64,000 nt of DNA, taken from the NCBI GenBank assembly GCA_002320605.1, contig DCKG01000030.1:1-64000 (forward strand). Reading direction: 5' to 3'. The translations under genes were made by a program, and so were the position numbers. This DNA comes from Bacteroidales bacterium UBA1680 (GTDB lineage: Bacteria > Bacteroidota > Bacteroidia > Bacteroidales > UBA932). Position 1 is the first letter of the stretch. Each line of letters starts with the position of its first letter. The notes below the pieces were generated by a model. That model worked only from the letters and a program-made list of their open reading frames with translations. It did not search any database and was not told the DNA's origin. Positions 7,779 to 17,889 of the stretch are shown here, one piece after another.

Positions 7779-9325
7779 AGTTCGTTCTGAGTTATGGCTC
7801 CGTTGGACGAATCTATTACATCCTGAGGAATCGGATAAAATTTGTGTTTCGGCCTGACGTTCTTCGCTTGGTTGTTGAACTGGGCCGTGATGGCGTTTGT
7901 GCCTATGGTCTTAACTGCTTCTTCCAATGCTCCGAAACGCACGAGGTCATACCAGCGGTGTCCTTCGAAGCAGAGTTCGAAGCTACGCTCGGCGAGGATG
8001 GTGTTTGCGTCAACCGCATTCTTGTCAATGGACGGATTCGGCGTATAGATGTCAGCTCCGAACCCCCTTCTTCTGACCTGGTTGAAATATTCTTTCTGCT
8101 CTGCTGATATGCTTCCGTGAGTCCTCAGGCCTGCTTCTGCGTACATCAGGAGGACATCGGCATATCTCGTCACAGGGAAGTTGATAGGGTTTGCCCAGTT
8201 CGCCCAGCCGCTGCCTCTCTCCTCGGCAGTGAGAGCGTGACGGAACTTATAGGCGAAATAATACGGGTCAATCTCTCCGCTCTTAGGATCGAAATATTCT
8301 TCGACGAGATTGTTGTCGGTGTCATATACGAACTGGAAACGGGCGACGTTGTCGCGGCGCTTGTCTCGCGGGTCGAAGGTGTCGTAGAATTCAGGACAAG
8401 TTCTTATCATAGTCCAGTAGAGACTTGCAGGACTCGGGACTCCTTCCGTCGTGCCTACCTGTCCTCCATAAATGGTTGTGCCGTTATTGGCGAATTCTAT
8501 GTCCCAGACATATTCGCTGTTGTATTCGTGTTTTCCGTCGAACTGAGAGAAATAGTCTTCAACGAGGGCGTATTTTCCACTGTTTATCACTTCTTTCAGA
8601 AGGTTTTCGGATTTGGCCGCCGCCTCGGTGTCTGAAAGAGGTTCGCCCGACATTTGGAGATATACTTTTGCAAGCATTACTTTGGCTGCCATATGCGTAG
8701 GCCTTCCGTTGGAATTACTTTCAGGAAGGAGATTGATGGCCTCTTCAAGGTCAGAGATGATGAACCGGTACACTTCTGCAATGCTTTTCATGCTCATGTC
8801 GAGGGCGGATGCATCGCTCGTTTCGTGTTCCACGATAGGGACTTCCCCGTACAGCCTAACAAGGTGGAAATAGAAGAATGATCGCAGAAAATGACTTTCC
8901 CCGAGTATCCTGTCCTTTGCGGCAGAGTTATCAGTATCTACCATAGTAAGCCTGTCGATTATGACATTAGCCCTGTAGATTCCTTTATACATCATATACC
9001 AAGTCCTTGAGACATAGAGGTTTGACGGAGTGTAGCTATAGTCCCCGATTGCCGATTCCCCGTGTCCGTTGTCGTATGCCACGACCATCTCGTCGGTACC
9101 CACCCTTCCGAGCAACAGGAAACCTTGGAAATAGCTTCCGAACCGCGCATCATCGCTCCAGTCGGATGAAATAAGGATGTTGTAAACCCCAGTGAGAGAC
9201 ATATCGAAATCTTCCACCGTTTTGTAGTAGTTGTCGGAATTCACCGAACTTTCAAGTGGCACCTCGAGAAAGCTACACGAAGATAGTATGGTCAATATGC
9301 ACAAAAATATGATTGTCTTCTTCAT
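7769..9325 (-). CDS. SusD/RagB-family glycan-binding outer-membrane lipoprotein
   Basis: A SusD-like protein of 518 residues that caps the SusC transporter and binds glycan at the cell surface. The N terminus is a lipoprotein signal (ILTILSSC, C17), followed by FLEVPLESSVNSDNYY and the TPR-rich fold with YMMYKGIYRANVIIDRL. The RagB/SusD C-terminal region ends in LAERSFELCFEGHRWYDLVRFG and KHKFYPIPQDVI, a very typical ending. An upstream in-frame ATG at 9361 exists, but the start at 9325 places the signal peptide at the N terminus. It follows the susC-like gene by 58 bases and overlaps the next gene by 10 bases. Confidence 0.96.
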   Translation of the reverse strand: MKKTIIFLCILTILSSCSFLEVPLESSVNSDNYYKTVEDFDMSLTGVYNILISSDWSDDARFGSYFQGFLLLGRVGTDEMVVAYDNGHGESAIGDYSYTPSNLYVSRTWYMMYKGIYRANVIIDRLTMVDTDNSAAKDRILGESHFLRSFFYFHLVRLYGEVPIVEHETSDASALDMSMKSIAEVYRFIISDLEEAINLLPESNSNGRPTHMAAKVMLAKVYLQMSGEPLSDTEAAAKSENLLKEVINSGKYALVEDYFSQFDGKHEYNSEYVWDIEFANNGTTIYGGQVGTTEGVPSPASLYWTMIRTCPEFYDTFDPRDKRRDNVARFQFVYDTDNNLVEEYFDPKSGEIDPYYFAYKFRHALTAEERGSGWANWANPINFPVTRYADVLLMYAEAGLRTHGSISAEQKEYFNQVRRRGFGADIYTPNPSIDKNAVDANTILAERSFELCFEGHRWYDLVRFGALEEAVKTIGTNAITAQFNNQAKNVRPKHKFYPIPQDVIDSSNGAITQNELWK

Positions 9326-9383
9326 AATGTCAAAGATTATAATGCTTATATAGACAGCCATGAAATGGCTTAAAAACAGCTAT

Positions 9384-12300
9384 TTATTTGAATGTGAAGT
9401 TGTATCCCATAGTGAATGTCCTTGCTCTAGGGAATACCCCGTAGTCAAATCCGGAGGTGAGGATGCTCGAAGAGTCAGTCGAACCCTGTTTCGAGAACAC
9501 TTCCGGATCGTACCCAGAATATTTCGTTGCCACGAACAGATTGTCTGCGCTAATATATGCACGGATTAGCCCTATGTGTGATCGGGAATTGAACCATTTC
9601 GATGGTATTGTCCAGCTGAGTCTTAATGTTTTGAGTCTCAGGAATGATGCATCCTCCACGAAAGCGGAGCATACCTGATAATTCGTCATGTCGGCATACT
9701 GGGTACTCGAAGTGTTGTCCCTTGTCCATCTATCTTTCCAGCAGCCCATCTGGTTGTATGGGCTGCTGTTGAATTTGGCGAGTACATTGTAGTTGGCATT
9801 GTATATGTCGGCTCCAACTGAGTAATTGAACTGGGCGTAAAGACTGATGCCCTTCCAGAATATTTCAGTTCCGAATGCACCATAGAAATCCGGCATGGCG
9901 TTCCCGATTACCATGCGATCATCGGGTGTTATCCTGCCGTCTTCCAATATGTCTTTGAACCGCATAGATCCGGGGCGTTCTGCCCCTGTTTCGACAGCGA
10001 CTCCCGCTCTCGGGGTGTATCCATCCTGCTCGAAATCGTTGAAGCCATATACGCCGATAGTCTTGTATCCGTATATGTCGCCCAATGATCCTCCTTCCCT
10101 GAGGATTACTGCATTCTGCCCGCTTAGGCATGTCACTCCGAGATAGATGGGAGCTCCGTTCTGTCCCAATTCGAGGATCTTCGTCCTGTTGAGGGAGAAA
10201 TTGGCGTTGAAGTTCCACGAAAAGTCCTTCTTGCGGATTATGTCTGCATTAAGGCTCAGTTCGACTCCTCTGTTCCGTAGTTTCCCGATGTTCTGCCATG
10301 CTTTCTCGAACCCGGCGATATTCACAATGGGAGCTTCGAGCAGAAGATCGTCGGTTAACTTGTTGTACAGGTCGGCGTTGAACTTTATCCTGTCGTCCAG
10401 AAATCCGATTTCGATGCCGATGTTCTCTTCGGTAGTGGTCTCCCAAGTAAGGTCGGTGTTGGCTATCGATGCCGGGGACTGGCCTATCGCTTCGTTCCCT
10501 CCGAATGAGTAGTATGTGTTCATCAGTTGCGAATATGATCCGACAGTCGGCACGTTGGAGTTTCCCACCTGTCCTGCGCTCAGCCTGAGTTTGAGGGTGC
10601 TCACCGCATCCTGGCCGCTCATGAAAGGTTCACTGTCGATGTTCCATGCAAAGGCTCCGGAGAAGAAGTTGCCCCATTTGTTCTTGATGAAGCTCGAAGT
10701 GCCGTCTCTCCTTGCTGTGAATGTGGCAATGTACCGGTTGTCGTAGCTGTAGTTGGATCTGAGCATGAATGACAGGAAATGTGTCGTTCCCTTGCTCGAA
10801 TATGACTTGAACACCTTTGCCATCCCCATGTTGTTATATCCGAGTGCCTCGTAGTCGAACTGTGTCGCCTCGCTCTGATTCCAGAATGAAGTGTATCCCT
10901 GTTCCGAAACTCCGAGCAGGACATTGAGCCTGTGCTTGTCGAATGTCGGTGTCCAAGTCATGGTGTTTTCGTTTATCCAGCTCGATGATGTGCTGGTGGT
11001 GATGAGCCCCTGTCCCTGGTAGAACCAGCCCCTTGGGGTGTCTGTAGGGTAGTACTGCCTATCATTGAGGGAATAGTTGTCGTAGCCGAACGTGGATTTC
11101 AGACGCAGATTGCTCAGGATGTCGGCCTCTGCATACGCATTTATTATGGTTCTGTCGATATGTTTCTGCAACTTCGTTTTCTGTGCAATATCCATTGGAT
11201 TTCCATGCCAGTCAGCAAGAATGTTGTCCAGGCTAGTCTGTCTGATTCCTGCCTTGCGGAAAATCGCCTGCGTATTGCTATCGGAAAGGTCGAACGGGAT
11301 AGCGGTGAGTGCCGATATTATCACGCCTGCCTGCTGGGCTGTACCTTCACCTCCTGTCGGCACTCCGGCATCGATTATGCGGCTGTAGCCGATGTCGATG
11401 CCAGTGCGGATTCGGTCTGTGAAATAATGGTCAATGCTTGCCTTGCCGGTGATTTTCTTCCAGTCTGTCTCGATAAGGACGGATTTGTCCTGCAGAAACG
11501 AGCCGGAAAAGAGGAAATTGGTCTTTTGGGTGGCTTCTTGGATGCTAAGGGAATGGTTCTGGACGAAACCTGTGCGGAATATGGCATTCTGCCAGTCGGC
11601 AGTGCGGACTCCTTTCACAACACGGGTAGCACTTTTCGCCTTGTCGTAAAACAGTTCGTTGGCCGGGTTCATTGCAGCTTGATATGCGGCATACTGATCG
11701 AAATCCATCATCTGGTATCGTCTGTTCATGTCCTGGAATCCGAAATAGTTGCTGTACTGTATCTTTCCTCCGCTTTCTCGTCCTTTCTTCGTAGTTATCA
11801 AGATGACTCCGTTTGCGCCCCTGTTGCCGTATATTGCAGTGGCCGAAGCATCCTTCAGGACCTCGATTGAGGCTATGTCGTCGGTGTTTATCATTGAAAT
11901 TGAGGACATCCCGACATCGAACGAGTCGATGCCGCCGCCGCTCGTATTCACCTCGAACAGAGGGAAGCCGTCCACCACCACTAGTGGTGCCGTACTACCC
12001 GTGAGGGAGTTAGCTCCGCGAATAAGCATCTTGGCGGCTGCTCCAGGCTTTCCTGAGGCTGATGTCACCATGAGTCCTGCTACACCTCCAGCGAGGGCAT
12101 CATCGACGGACAACAGCATCTTGTTCTGGAGACTCTCGCTTTTTATCGAACCGACGGAGCCGGTCAGATCCTTTTTCCTTACGGAGCCATAGCCGATAAC
12201 CACGGTCTCGTCCAAAGATCTAGTTTCTTCCTGCAGTACGATGTCGATTATTCTTTTGGAGGCAATCTTCATTGTTTCCGTCCTGTATCCCATGCAGATG

Positions 12301-12512
12301 AATTGCAGGCTGCGGCTCTCATCATCCACAGTCAATGAATATGTTCCGTCAAGTGCTGTCTGAGTACCGGTAGTCGTGCCTGACAATACGACATCTACCC
12401 CCGGCAGAGGTTGCTGGCTGCTGTCAGTAACGGTGCCCCGCACGGTAATCTGTGCGAGGCCGGCCTTGGATATGGCAGTCAGCAGAATAAGTGCTGTTAT
12501 TGCCCTTTTCAT
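9384..12512 (-). CDS. SusC/RagA-family TonB-dependent glycan transporter
   Basis: A 1042-residue outer-membrane TonB-dependent receptor. A signal peptide ends near AGLAQ. A carboxypeptidase-regulatory-like domain (VRGTVTDSSQQPLPGVDV) occupies residues 24-100, followed by the TonB-box-like region ETVVIGYGS, the plug domain with IEVLKDASATAIYGNRGANGVILITTKKG near residues 215-245, and the 22-strand barrel ending in the aromatic strand MGYNFTFK. It imports oligosaccharide delivered by the SusD-like lid, which is encoded just downstream. The preceding binding-protein gene ends 2 bases before its start. The sequence is full length with no frame damage. Confidence 0.97.
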   Translation of the reverse strand: MKRAITALILLTAISKAGLAQITVRGTVTDSSQQPLPGVDVVLSGTTTGTQTALDGTYSLTVDDESRSLQFICMGYRTETMKIASKRIIDIVLQEETRSLDETVVIGYGSVRKKDLTGSVGSIKSESLQNKMLLSVDDALAGGVAGLMVTSASGKPGAAAKMLIRGANSLTGSTAPLVVVDGFPLFEVNTSGGGIDSFDVGMSSISMINTDDIASIEVLKDASATAIYGNRGANGVILITTKKGRESGGKIQYSNYFGFQDMNRRYQMMDFDQYAAYQAAMNPANELFYDKAKSATRVVKGVRTADWQNAIFRTGFVQNHSLSIQEATQKTNFLFSGSFLQDKSVLIETDWKKITGKASIDHYFTDRIRTGIDIGYSRIIDAGVPTGGEGTAQQAGVIISALTAIPFDLSDSNTQAIFRKAGIRQTSLDNILADWHGNPMDIAQKTKLQKHIDRTIINAYAEADILSNLRLKSTFGYDNYSLNDRQYYPTDTPRGWFYQGQGLITTSTSSSWINENTMTWTPTFDKHRLNVLLGVSEQGYTSFWNQSEATQFDYEALGYNNMGMAKVFKSYSSKGTTHFLSFMLRSNYSYDNRYIATFTARRDGTSSFIKNKWGNFFSGAFAWNIDSEPFMSGQDAVSTLKLRLSAGQVGNSNVPTVGSYSQLMNTYYSFGGNEAIGQSPASIANTDLTWETTTEENIGIEIGFLDDRIKFNADLYNKLTDDLLLEAPIVNIAGFEKAWQNIGKLRNRGVELSLNADIIRKKDFSWNFNANFSLNRTKILELGQNGAPIYLGVTCLSGQNAVILREGGSLGDIYGYKTIGVYGFNDFEQDGYTPRAGVAVETGAERPGSMRFKDILEDGRITPDDRMVIGNAMPDFYGAFGTEIFWKGISLYAQFNYSVGADIYNANYNVLAKFNSSPYNQMGCWKDRWTRDNTSSTQYADMTNYQVCSAFVEDASFLRLKTLRLSWTIPSKWFNSRSHIGLIRAYISADNLFVATKYSGYDPEVFSKQGSTDSSSILTSGFDYGVFPRARTFTMGYNFTFK

Positions 12513-12514
12513 AA

Positions 12515-13813
12515 TTATTCTTCAATGAGGTTGATTTCTATTTCATCGAAATATATGCTTTTTGCAAAGCCGCTATAAACTCTGAAATACGGATATGTGT
12601 TGTGAAGGGTAGCAGGAGCGGTGAATGGAATGACAATCTGTCTCCAGCTTCCGTCTTTCATACCTACTATGGACGGGTTGAACCATATTTCCTTTAATAC
12701 GTGGTTAGGTTCCATTGCGAACTCTAGTCCCGGGAAAACTTTTGACCATGATGCGCCTGCGTGCATTTCTTGACCGTCCACATTCATCCATTCTTCCAGA
12801 TAATTGGCAATCATCAGACCGCCGTTCAGCCAAGCATAATCCTTATATTCTTCTAATATCTCTCCAGCCTCATTGCGGATGTAACCTCCTTCAAGTACAT
12901 CTCCGCCCTTTACCCAATAGGAAAGTTCATACCGTTTGCCGGCTTCGATATGAGCATTGCAAGGCCATGCGTCACGGGGGAAAAGGTCTGCGAAACCGCC
13001 GTCTGCCTCGGCATCTATCTTGGTGAGGTCAACCTTCAGGCAGTGTCCTGTCCCGTTTGCTCCGCCTTCTATAATAGAGAAAATGTTCTTTTCTCCGTTC
13101 GTGCCTATATTGCTTCCTTTCTCAGTCCATGCAATCCATCCGCCGAGTTTCCCTCTTTCGAACCAGTAGTTGTCAATGTCGTAGTCCGGAAGATCATGCA
13201 GAAGCGGATAGTTGCCGACGATGAAATCGGCTTTCAGTGTCTGTCGGATTCCGTCGCTCTTGCGTGAAATCTCACAAGTCACCTTGGCGTTCCTGTCTCT
13301 CCTGTCAAACACTACGGAAGGGTTGGCTTCTGTTGAAGTTGCAGGATTGCCGCCCTCGAAAGTCCAGAGATAGGAATCAGGGTTACCATTGACATCGCTG
13401 AGGCTGAACTTGGTGCTTTCTCCTATTCTGATACACCCTTTAGGAGTCAGCTTGCTTGCCGCAATCGTACCTTCGAGAGGCTCGGTTACAGTGACGGCAC
13501 ATTCTTCGGAAAGCGTGAAATTGTCCGTGAAAGTGATGGTGAGGGTTACTTTCTTCTTGCCTGTAGAATTAAAAATGACATCGGCCGATGCCTTGTGGGA
13601 TGTTGCCGGAGAACCGTCCTCGAATGTCCAGGTTCTGGAACTTACATTCAGTGAATTGTCGTTGAACGTGACAGCCTTCCCGATGCTGATGGGTCCTTCC
13701 GGAGCTATGAAATCTATCGCGTTATTAGTCGTTCTAGATTCATTGCTCTTCTGGCATGAGACCATACATAGTACGGCAGCTGTGACACAAAAAAGTAAAA
13801 ATGTTTTTTGCAT
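12515..13813 (-). CDS. PKD-domain surface glycan-binding lipoprotein
   Basis: A 432-residue lipoprotein (signal ending VSC, C20). Two PKD-like beta-sandwich repeats are visible as SSRTWTFEDGSPATS and DSYLWTFEGGNPATS, each with the W-x-F-(E/D)-G-G/D-x-P core. The C-terminal half is a jelly-roll resembling carbohydrate-binding module families 4 and 22, with AGKRYELSYWVKGG and IYFDEIEINLIEE. It is the first gene of the SusCD operon, the position usually held by surface glycan-binding proteins. The frame opens at 13879, but the start at 13813 gives the signal peptide. A TACATTTG box at 13884-13877 and a leader hairpin lie upstream. Confidence 0.85.
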   Translation of the reverse strand: MQKTFLLFCVTAAVLCMVSCQKSNESRTTNNAIDFIAPEGPISIGKAVTFNDNSLNVSSRTWTFEDGSPATSHKASADVIFNSTGKKKVTLTITFTDNFTLSEECAVTVTEPLEGTIAASKLTPKGCIRIGESTKFSLSDVNGNPDSYLWTFEGGNPATSTEANPSVVFDRRDRNAKVTCEISRKSDGIRQTLKADFIVGNYPLLHDLPDYDIDNYWFERGKLGGWIAWTEKGSNIGTNGEKNIFSIIEGGANGTGHCLKVDLTKIDAEADGGFADLFPRDAWPCNAHIEAGKRYELSYWVKGGDVLEGGYIRNEAGEILEEYKDYAWLNGGLMIANYLEEWMNVDGQEMHAGASWSKVFPGLEFAMEPNHVLKEIWFNPSIVGMKDGSWRQIVIPFTAPATLHNTYPYFRVYSGFAKSIYFDEIEINLIEE

Positions 13814-13841
13814 GCTATTGTTATTAAATGTGAATTTCTGT

Positions 13842-13859
13842 GCCAACATGCTTGTTGGC
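13842..13859 (-). promoter_or_regulatory. Leader hairpin upstream of the SusCD operon
   Basis: GCCAACA and TGTTGGC form a perfect 7-bp stem around the 4-base loop TGCT. It lies between the putative -7 box (13884-13877) and the start codon (13813), so it would be in the 5' untranslated leader of the operon mRNA. It may be an mRNA stability or translation element, or a DNA site. Confidence 0.45.
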
Positions 13860-13876
13860 CCCTCAAAGAGGTGAAT

Positions 13877-13884
13877 CAAATGTA
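13877..13884 (-). promoter_or_regulatory. Putative -7 box of the SusCD operon promoter
   Basis: Minus-strand TACATTTG matches the Bacteroidetes -7 consensus TAnnTTTG. No good TTTG -33 element is visible 19-21 bases upstream, which fits a promoter that depends on an activator, here probably the adjacent HTCS. Confidence 0.5.
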
Positions 13885-13944
13885 GGCATCCTCATTTGAA
13901 AAGTCCGGAAGAAATCGTTCATAGATTGACAAAAAACAGAATTA

Positions 13945-16900
13945 CTACTTTTCTTTTCCGTAATCCTTTGGTACACAGCAAAATTCGGCTTTGAATAATT
14001 TGGAGAAATATGACAAATTGCTGAATCCTACCGAATACATCACTTCGCTTACCGAAGCTGAGTTCTTTTCGAGAAGCTGTGCAGCCCTCTTGAGCCTGAG
14101 GCTGCGGATGAACAGGAGAGGGGATTTTCCCGTAAGGTTTTCGAGCTTTCTGTACAACTGCGGCCGGGACAACCCCACCTCCATGCAAAACTCCTCGACG
14201 CCGAAGTCGGAGTCTCCCATATTTTCTTCGACAATCCTTATGCATCTTGCGAGGAACCGCTCGTCCACACTCTGGACATTCACATCGCCCGGGCCCACTT
14301 CGATAGGATTGCCGTACAACCTGCGCATCCGGTTCTTGGTGTCGATTAGATTGTGTATCCTAGAAAGGAAAACTCCTGTATGGAATGGCTTGCTTATGAA
14401 ACCGTCCGCTCCATTGTCCCAGCTCTCTATTTCAGTGCTCATCAGATTCCTAGCTGTGATGAGCAGCACCGGGATGCGGTTTGTGTCGGGATTGGCCTTG
14501 ACTCGGCTGCATAGCTCTATACCGTTCATTTCCGGCATCACGATGTCGGATATTATTAAATCTGGCTGTTCGCTGATAGCTCGCTCGTATGCCCGCATGC
14601 CATCGTTGGCGGTGATGACATTGTAGCGGCTCAGTAGCAGGTCTTTTAGGTAATTTCTAAGGTCATCGTTGTCGTCCGCTACTAGAATGGTGGCTTCCTT
14701 GTCCGAGGTGGCATCGTTGTCTGGGCATTTTTCAATTGGGTCGTAATTGGAAATGTTATCGCTGTTGCTGTATTCCCGGTTGATTTCTTCAGGTTTGAAG
14801 TGGCTGCACCCTTTCTGAAGGCGGACTATGAACCGGCTCCCGAATCCGAGCCTGGACTCGACTTTGATTTCTCCCTTGTGGAGGTTGATTATGGATTTGG
14901 ACAGGGCTAATCCTATACCGGTCCCTCCTCGGCCGTCCTCGCTCTGGTTGCTCCCCTGATAGAAACGCTCGAAAATGTGTTCGCAGTCATGTTCGTCCAT
15001 GCCTTCCCCATTGTCCTCAACCGTGAAGCAAACGTATTTCCCTTCAGGATAGCAGCTAAGCATCACACTTCCGCCTGCTTTCGTGAACTTGAAGGCATTT
15101 GAAAGAAGGTTGGCCACGACTCTCTCCATCTTGTATTTGTCAACATAAACCATGAGGCTACTCTCGTGGATATTGGTGCGGAAATTGATTTTCCTACTCC
15201 TTGCAAGTGGCTCGAACAGAGTTGCTGCTTCACTCAAGAAACGGCATAGATTGATTTCCGAGACGCTGAGTTTCATCATGTTGTCTTCATATTTCCGCAG
15301 ATCCAGAATCTGCTCGACTACTGAACGGAGGGATATTATGCCTCTGTTCACGGTTTGAAGCTTGTTCCTTGTCAATGACCCTATCGTATGATTTTCAAGT
15401 AGTTCCTCGACAGGTGCGGAAATAAGGGAAAGCGGTGTCTTGATTTCGTGAGCCATATCGGTGAAGAAGCGCAGTTTGTCTTCTTGCACCTGTCTCTCGT
15501 TGTGGATACGCATCTGCTTGAGCGAGAACTGCCATATAAGCCAGATTAATGCTATGACCATTAGCCCGTAGATAATAAATGCCACATTGCTCAGAAGAAA
15601 GTGAGGCCTTATTCTGAACGAAAAACCGGCAGGGGAGAGGCTTTGGATTCCGTCGCTGTTGGAGCCGATGACAATGAAACGATAGTTCCCTCTTTTCAGC
15701 CTTGAGTACTCGCACATAGGATTCTTCCCGTTTGTCTGCCTGAAATCCTTATCGTAGCCTTCCAGTTTGTACGTATATCTGTTATATTCCGGGTTCCGGA
15801 AATTTAGTGCGGCGAAGCGGATGCTGACATTGTCCTCGTTGTGTTTCAACACCATCCTGTCGCTTCCCCTTGACTGCTCCTGTCCGTTGATGCATATCGA
15901 AGTGATGACGGTCGCCGGAGCCGATGTGTCCGTCCGGATGCTGTCAGGATGGAAAATATTGAATCCTTTTGTGCCTCCGAAAACCATTGAGCCATCAGAA
16001 AGTTTGCACGATGCCCAGATTTTGAATGAGTTGGATTGCAGATTGTCCTTCTCGGTATAGGTCTTGACCTGTCCGTCTTCAGGATTGAATCTGGTTATCC
16101 CATATCCTCCAATCCATAACCTCCCCTTGTCGTCCTCCTGTAGGCTCTCCAGCTCATTGCTGATAAAGCCGCAGTTGGAACTGTTCCAGCATTCCAGCAA
16201 TGGAGGCTCATCATTGAACCTGCCTCCTTTCATTTCGAACAACCCGTCGGACAGGGTCTCTATCCAAAGGCGCCCTCTGCAATCTCTGAGCATCGCCGAT
16301 ATGAAGGTTGCTTGGCTTCCGTCATCTTCGGGTTTCATGCTGACCCGGTGTATTTCCAAGGTATTGTCATCACTGAATACCAATTTGTCAAGCCCGGCCC
16401 GTGTCCCAACCCAGATCGTTTTCTGCTTCGTATCAGGGTCGTCCATAATGTCTGTTATGAAATTCGAACTGAGCGATGCATAGTTGAGGTTGTCGTGTCG
16501 GTATTCCCTGAATTCTTTTGTATCAGGTAGGTACTCGAACAGTCCGGAATTGGTGCTTATCCATAAATGTCCGTCCCTATCTCTTATTATCTTGTACACA
16601 GAGCAGTTCCTCATCTGTTCACCGGAAAGTTTGTGTGCTAGAATGTTGTCACCAACCACATCGTCGACTACCCAGATGCCACTGTTCCAAGTCCCTATCC
16701 ATATTTCCGAATCATCTTTTTGCCAGAATGCCGAGACCAAAGGGAAGTCGCTGCTTGCGCGTGAATTGATCTTCATGTTGAGGAAGCGGCCCGATTCTCT
16801 GTCGAATATGTCTATCCCACCCTCGTGGGTGCTTATCCATAATCTTTTTCCGGAATCTTCCATGAACGTGATGACCCTGTTCATGCTTAGCCCTTCTTGC

Positions 16901-17889
16901 ATAGTGTAACATTCGATGTTGTTTCCACTTAGGTCAAGTTTGTCCATGCCTCCTCCTATGGTTCCTATCCACAGTATCCCGGACTGGTCTATGCACAGCG
17001 AACTAATTTCCGATGAGGCTATCCTGCCTGTTTCCAGCGGATTGGGTTCATAATGGCTCACGGGTCTGAAGCCACTGTCATATTCAATTAGCCCTTGTTC
17101 GTATGTGCCTACCCATAGACTGGAATCCTGTCCATAGCATATAGATCTGACAGGAACGGCTCCGACCACCTTTGCAGCACAGAGGTCTCGGCCGATTTCC
17201 CATATTCCGTCGTATGTGCCGATTAGTACTTTTCTTTCGGGGGTCATTGTCATCGCTGATGCTCCCTTTATGGATTCGCATACTGTCTGGCACTCTCCTG
17301 TAGATGATTTGTACAACAGTAACCCTGCCGTCGTGTCGAACAGCAATGAATCGCCGCCTATCCACGAACCGCAGCTCGCAGTGGATTTCCCGTTCGACGA
17401 CCATCGGATATAGCTGTTTCCATCTTTCCCCACGACGGACAGGGTGCTGTTATGGCAGAACCATACGTTCCCTTCACCGTCTTCGAATATGTCACTTACG
17501 ACATCGTCGGTGCTGTGGCGTTCGTGGCCGTTGATCTGCCGTATCCTGTCAGTGTGAGGATCGTAGACATTCAGCCCCCCGGATTCGGTTCCTATATACA
17601 ACAATGAATCTTTTGTACAATGCAGGCATATCACTCTGTCCCTGCTCAAACCTGAATTGTCAGATCTGTATATCTTCACGCCTGTTCCGTCATATCTGCA
17701 CAGACCTGAGTATGTGGCAATCCAGATATATCCGGTTTGGTCCTGCACGATGGCATTGATGTCGCTGTGAGGCAGAGTCACTTCCTCTGAAAGGGATTTG
17801 AAAGCTACCCTAGAGTGTGGATGGGATAGAGCTGGGTGACAGGACAAAATGGCGATGACTAGGCACAAATATCTATTCATATCTTGCAT
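13945..17889 (-). CDS. Hybrid two-component system regulator (HTCS)
   Basis: A 1314-residue one-protein signalling system. A signal peptide is followed by a periplasmic sensor of about 700 residues made of two-component-regulator propeller repeats (IWIATYSGLCRYDG, LWVGTYEQGLIEYD, LWIGTIGGGMDKLD, LWISTHEGGIDIFD) and a Y_Y_Y domain. Then come a membrane span (VAFIIYGLMVIALIWLIW), a HisKA domain with phospho-acceptor H in DMAHEIKTPLSLI, a HATPase with NLLSNAFKF and GGTGIGLAL, a receiver with the phospho-Asp in IISDIVMPEMNG, and a C-terminal AraC-type HTH. Such regulators sense an oligosaccharide in the periplasm and activate the adjacent PUL. It ends 131 bases before the operon it should control. 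It overlaps the serine hydrolase gene upstream by 17 bases. A start at 17880 (MNRYLC) is equally plausible. Confidence 0.96.
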   Translation of the reverse strand: MQDMNRYLCLVIAILSCHPALSHPHSRVAFKSLSEEVTLPHSDINAIVQDQTGYIWIATYSGLCRYDGTGVKIYRSDNSGLSRDRVICLHCTKDSLLYIGTESGGLNVYDPHTDRIRQINGHERHSTDDVVSDIFEDGEGNVWFCHNSTLSVVGKDGNSYIRWSSNGKSTASCGSWIGGDSLLFDTTAGLLLYKSSTGECQTVCESIKGASAMTMTPERKVLIGTYDGIWEIGRDLCAAKVVGAVPVRSICYGQDSSLWVGTYEQGLIEYDSGFRPVSHYEPNPLETGRIASSEISSLCIDQSGILWIGTIGGGMDKLDLSGNNIECYTMQEGLSMNRVITFMEDSGKRLWISTHEGGIDIFDRESGRFLNMKINSRASSDFPLVSAFWQKDDSEIWIGTWNSGIWVVDDVVGDNILAHKLSGEQMRNCSVYKIIRDRDGHLWISTNSGLFEYLPDTKEFREYRHDNLNYASLSSNFITDIMDDPDTKQKTIWVGTRAGLDKLVFSDDNTLEIHRVSMKPEDDGSQATFISAMLRDCRGRLWIETLSDGLFEMKGGRFNDEPPLLECWNSSNCGFISNELESLQEDDKGRLWIGGYGITRFNPEDGQVKTYTEKDNLQSNSFKIWASCKLSDGSMVFGGTKGFNIFHPDSIRTDTSAPATVITSICINGQEQSRGSDRMVLKHNEDNVSIRFAALNFRNPEYNRYTYKLEGYDKDFRQTNGKNPMCEYSRLKRGNYRFIVIGSNSDGIQSLSPAGFSFRIRPHFLLSNVAFIIYGLMVIALIWLIWQFSLKQMRIHNERQVQEDKLRFFTDMAHEIKTPLSLISAPVEELLENHTIGSLTRNKLQTVNRGIISLRSVVEQILDLRKYEDNMMKLSVSEINLCRFLSEAATLFEPLARSRKINFRTNIHESSLMVYVDKYKMERVVANLLSNAFKFTKAGGSVMLSCYPEGKYVCFTVEDNGEGMDEHDCEHIFERFYQGSNQSEDGRGGTGIGLALSKSIINLHKGEIKVESRLGFGSRFIVRLQKGCSHFKPEEINREYSNSDNISNYDPIEKCPDNDATSDKEATILVADDNDDLRNYLKDLLLSRYNVITANDGMRAYERAISEQPDLIISDIVMPEMNGIELCSRVKANPDTNRIPVLLITARNLMSTEIESWDNGADGFISKPFHTGVFLSRIHNLIDTKNRMRRLYGNPIEVGPGDVNVQSVDERFLARCIRIVEENMGDSDFGVEEFCMEVGLSRPQLYRKLENLTGKSPLLFIRSLRLKRAAQLLEKNSASVSEVMYSVGFSNLSYFSKLFKAEFCCVPKDYGKEK

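Noticed and set aside
8117..8635. 172-codon plus-strand frame inside the susD-like gene
   Set aside because: It is antisense to a well-supported SusD gene and has no domain or promoter.
11160..11870. 236-codon plus-strand frame inside the susC-like gene
   Set aside because: It is antisense to a complete TonB receptor gene; the long frame comes from that gene's codon bias.
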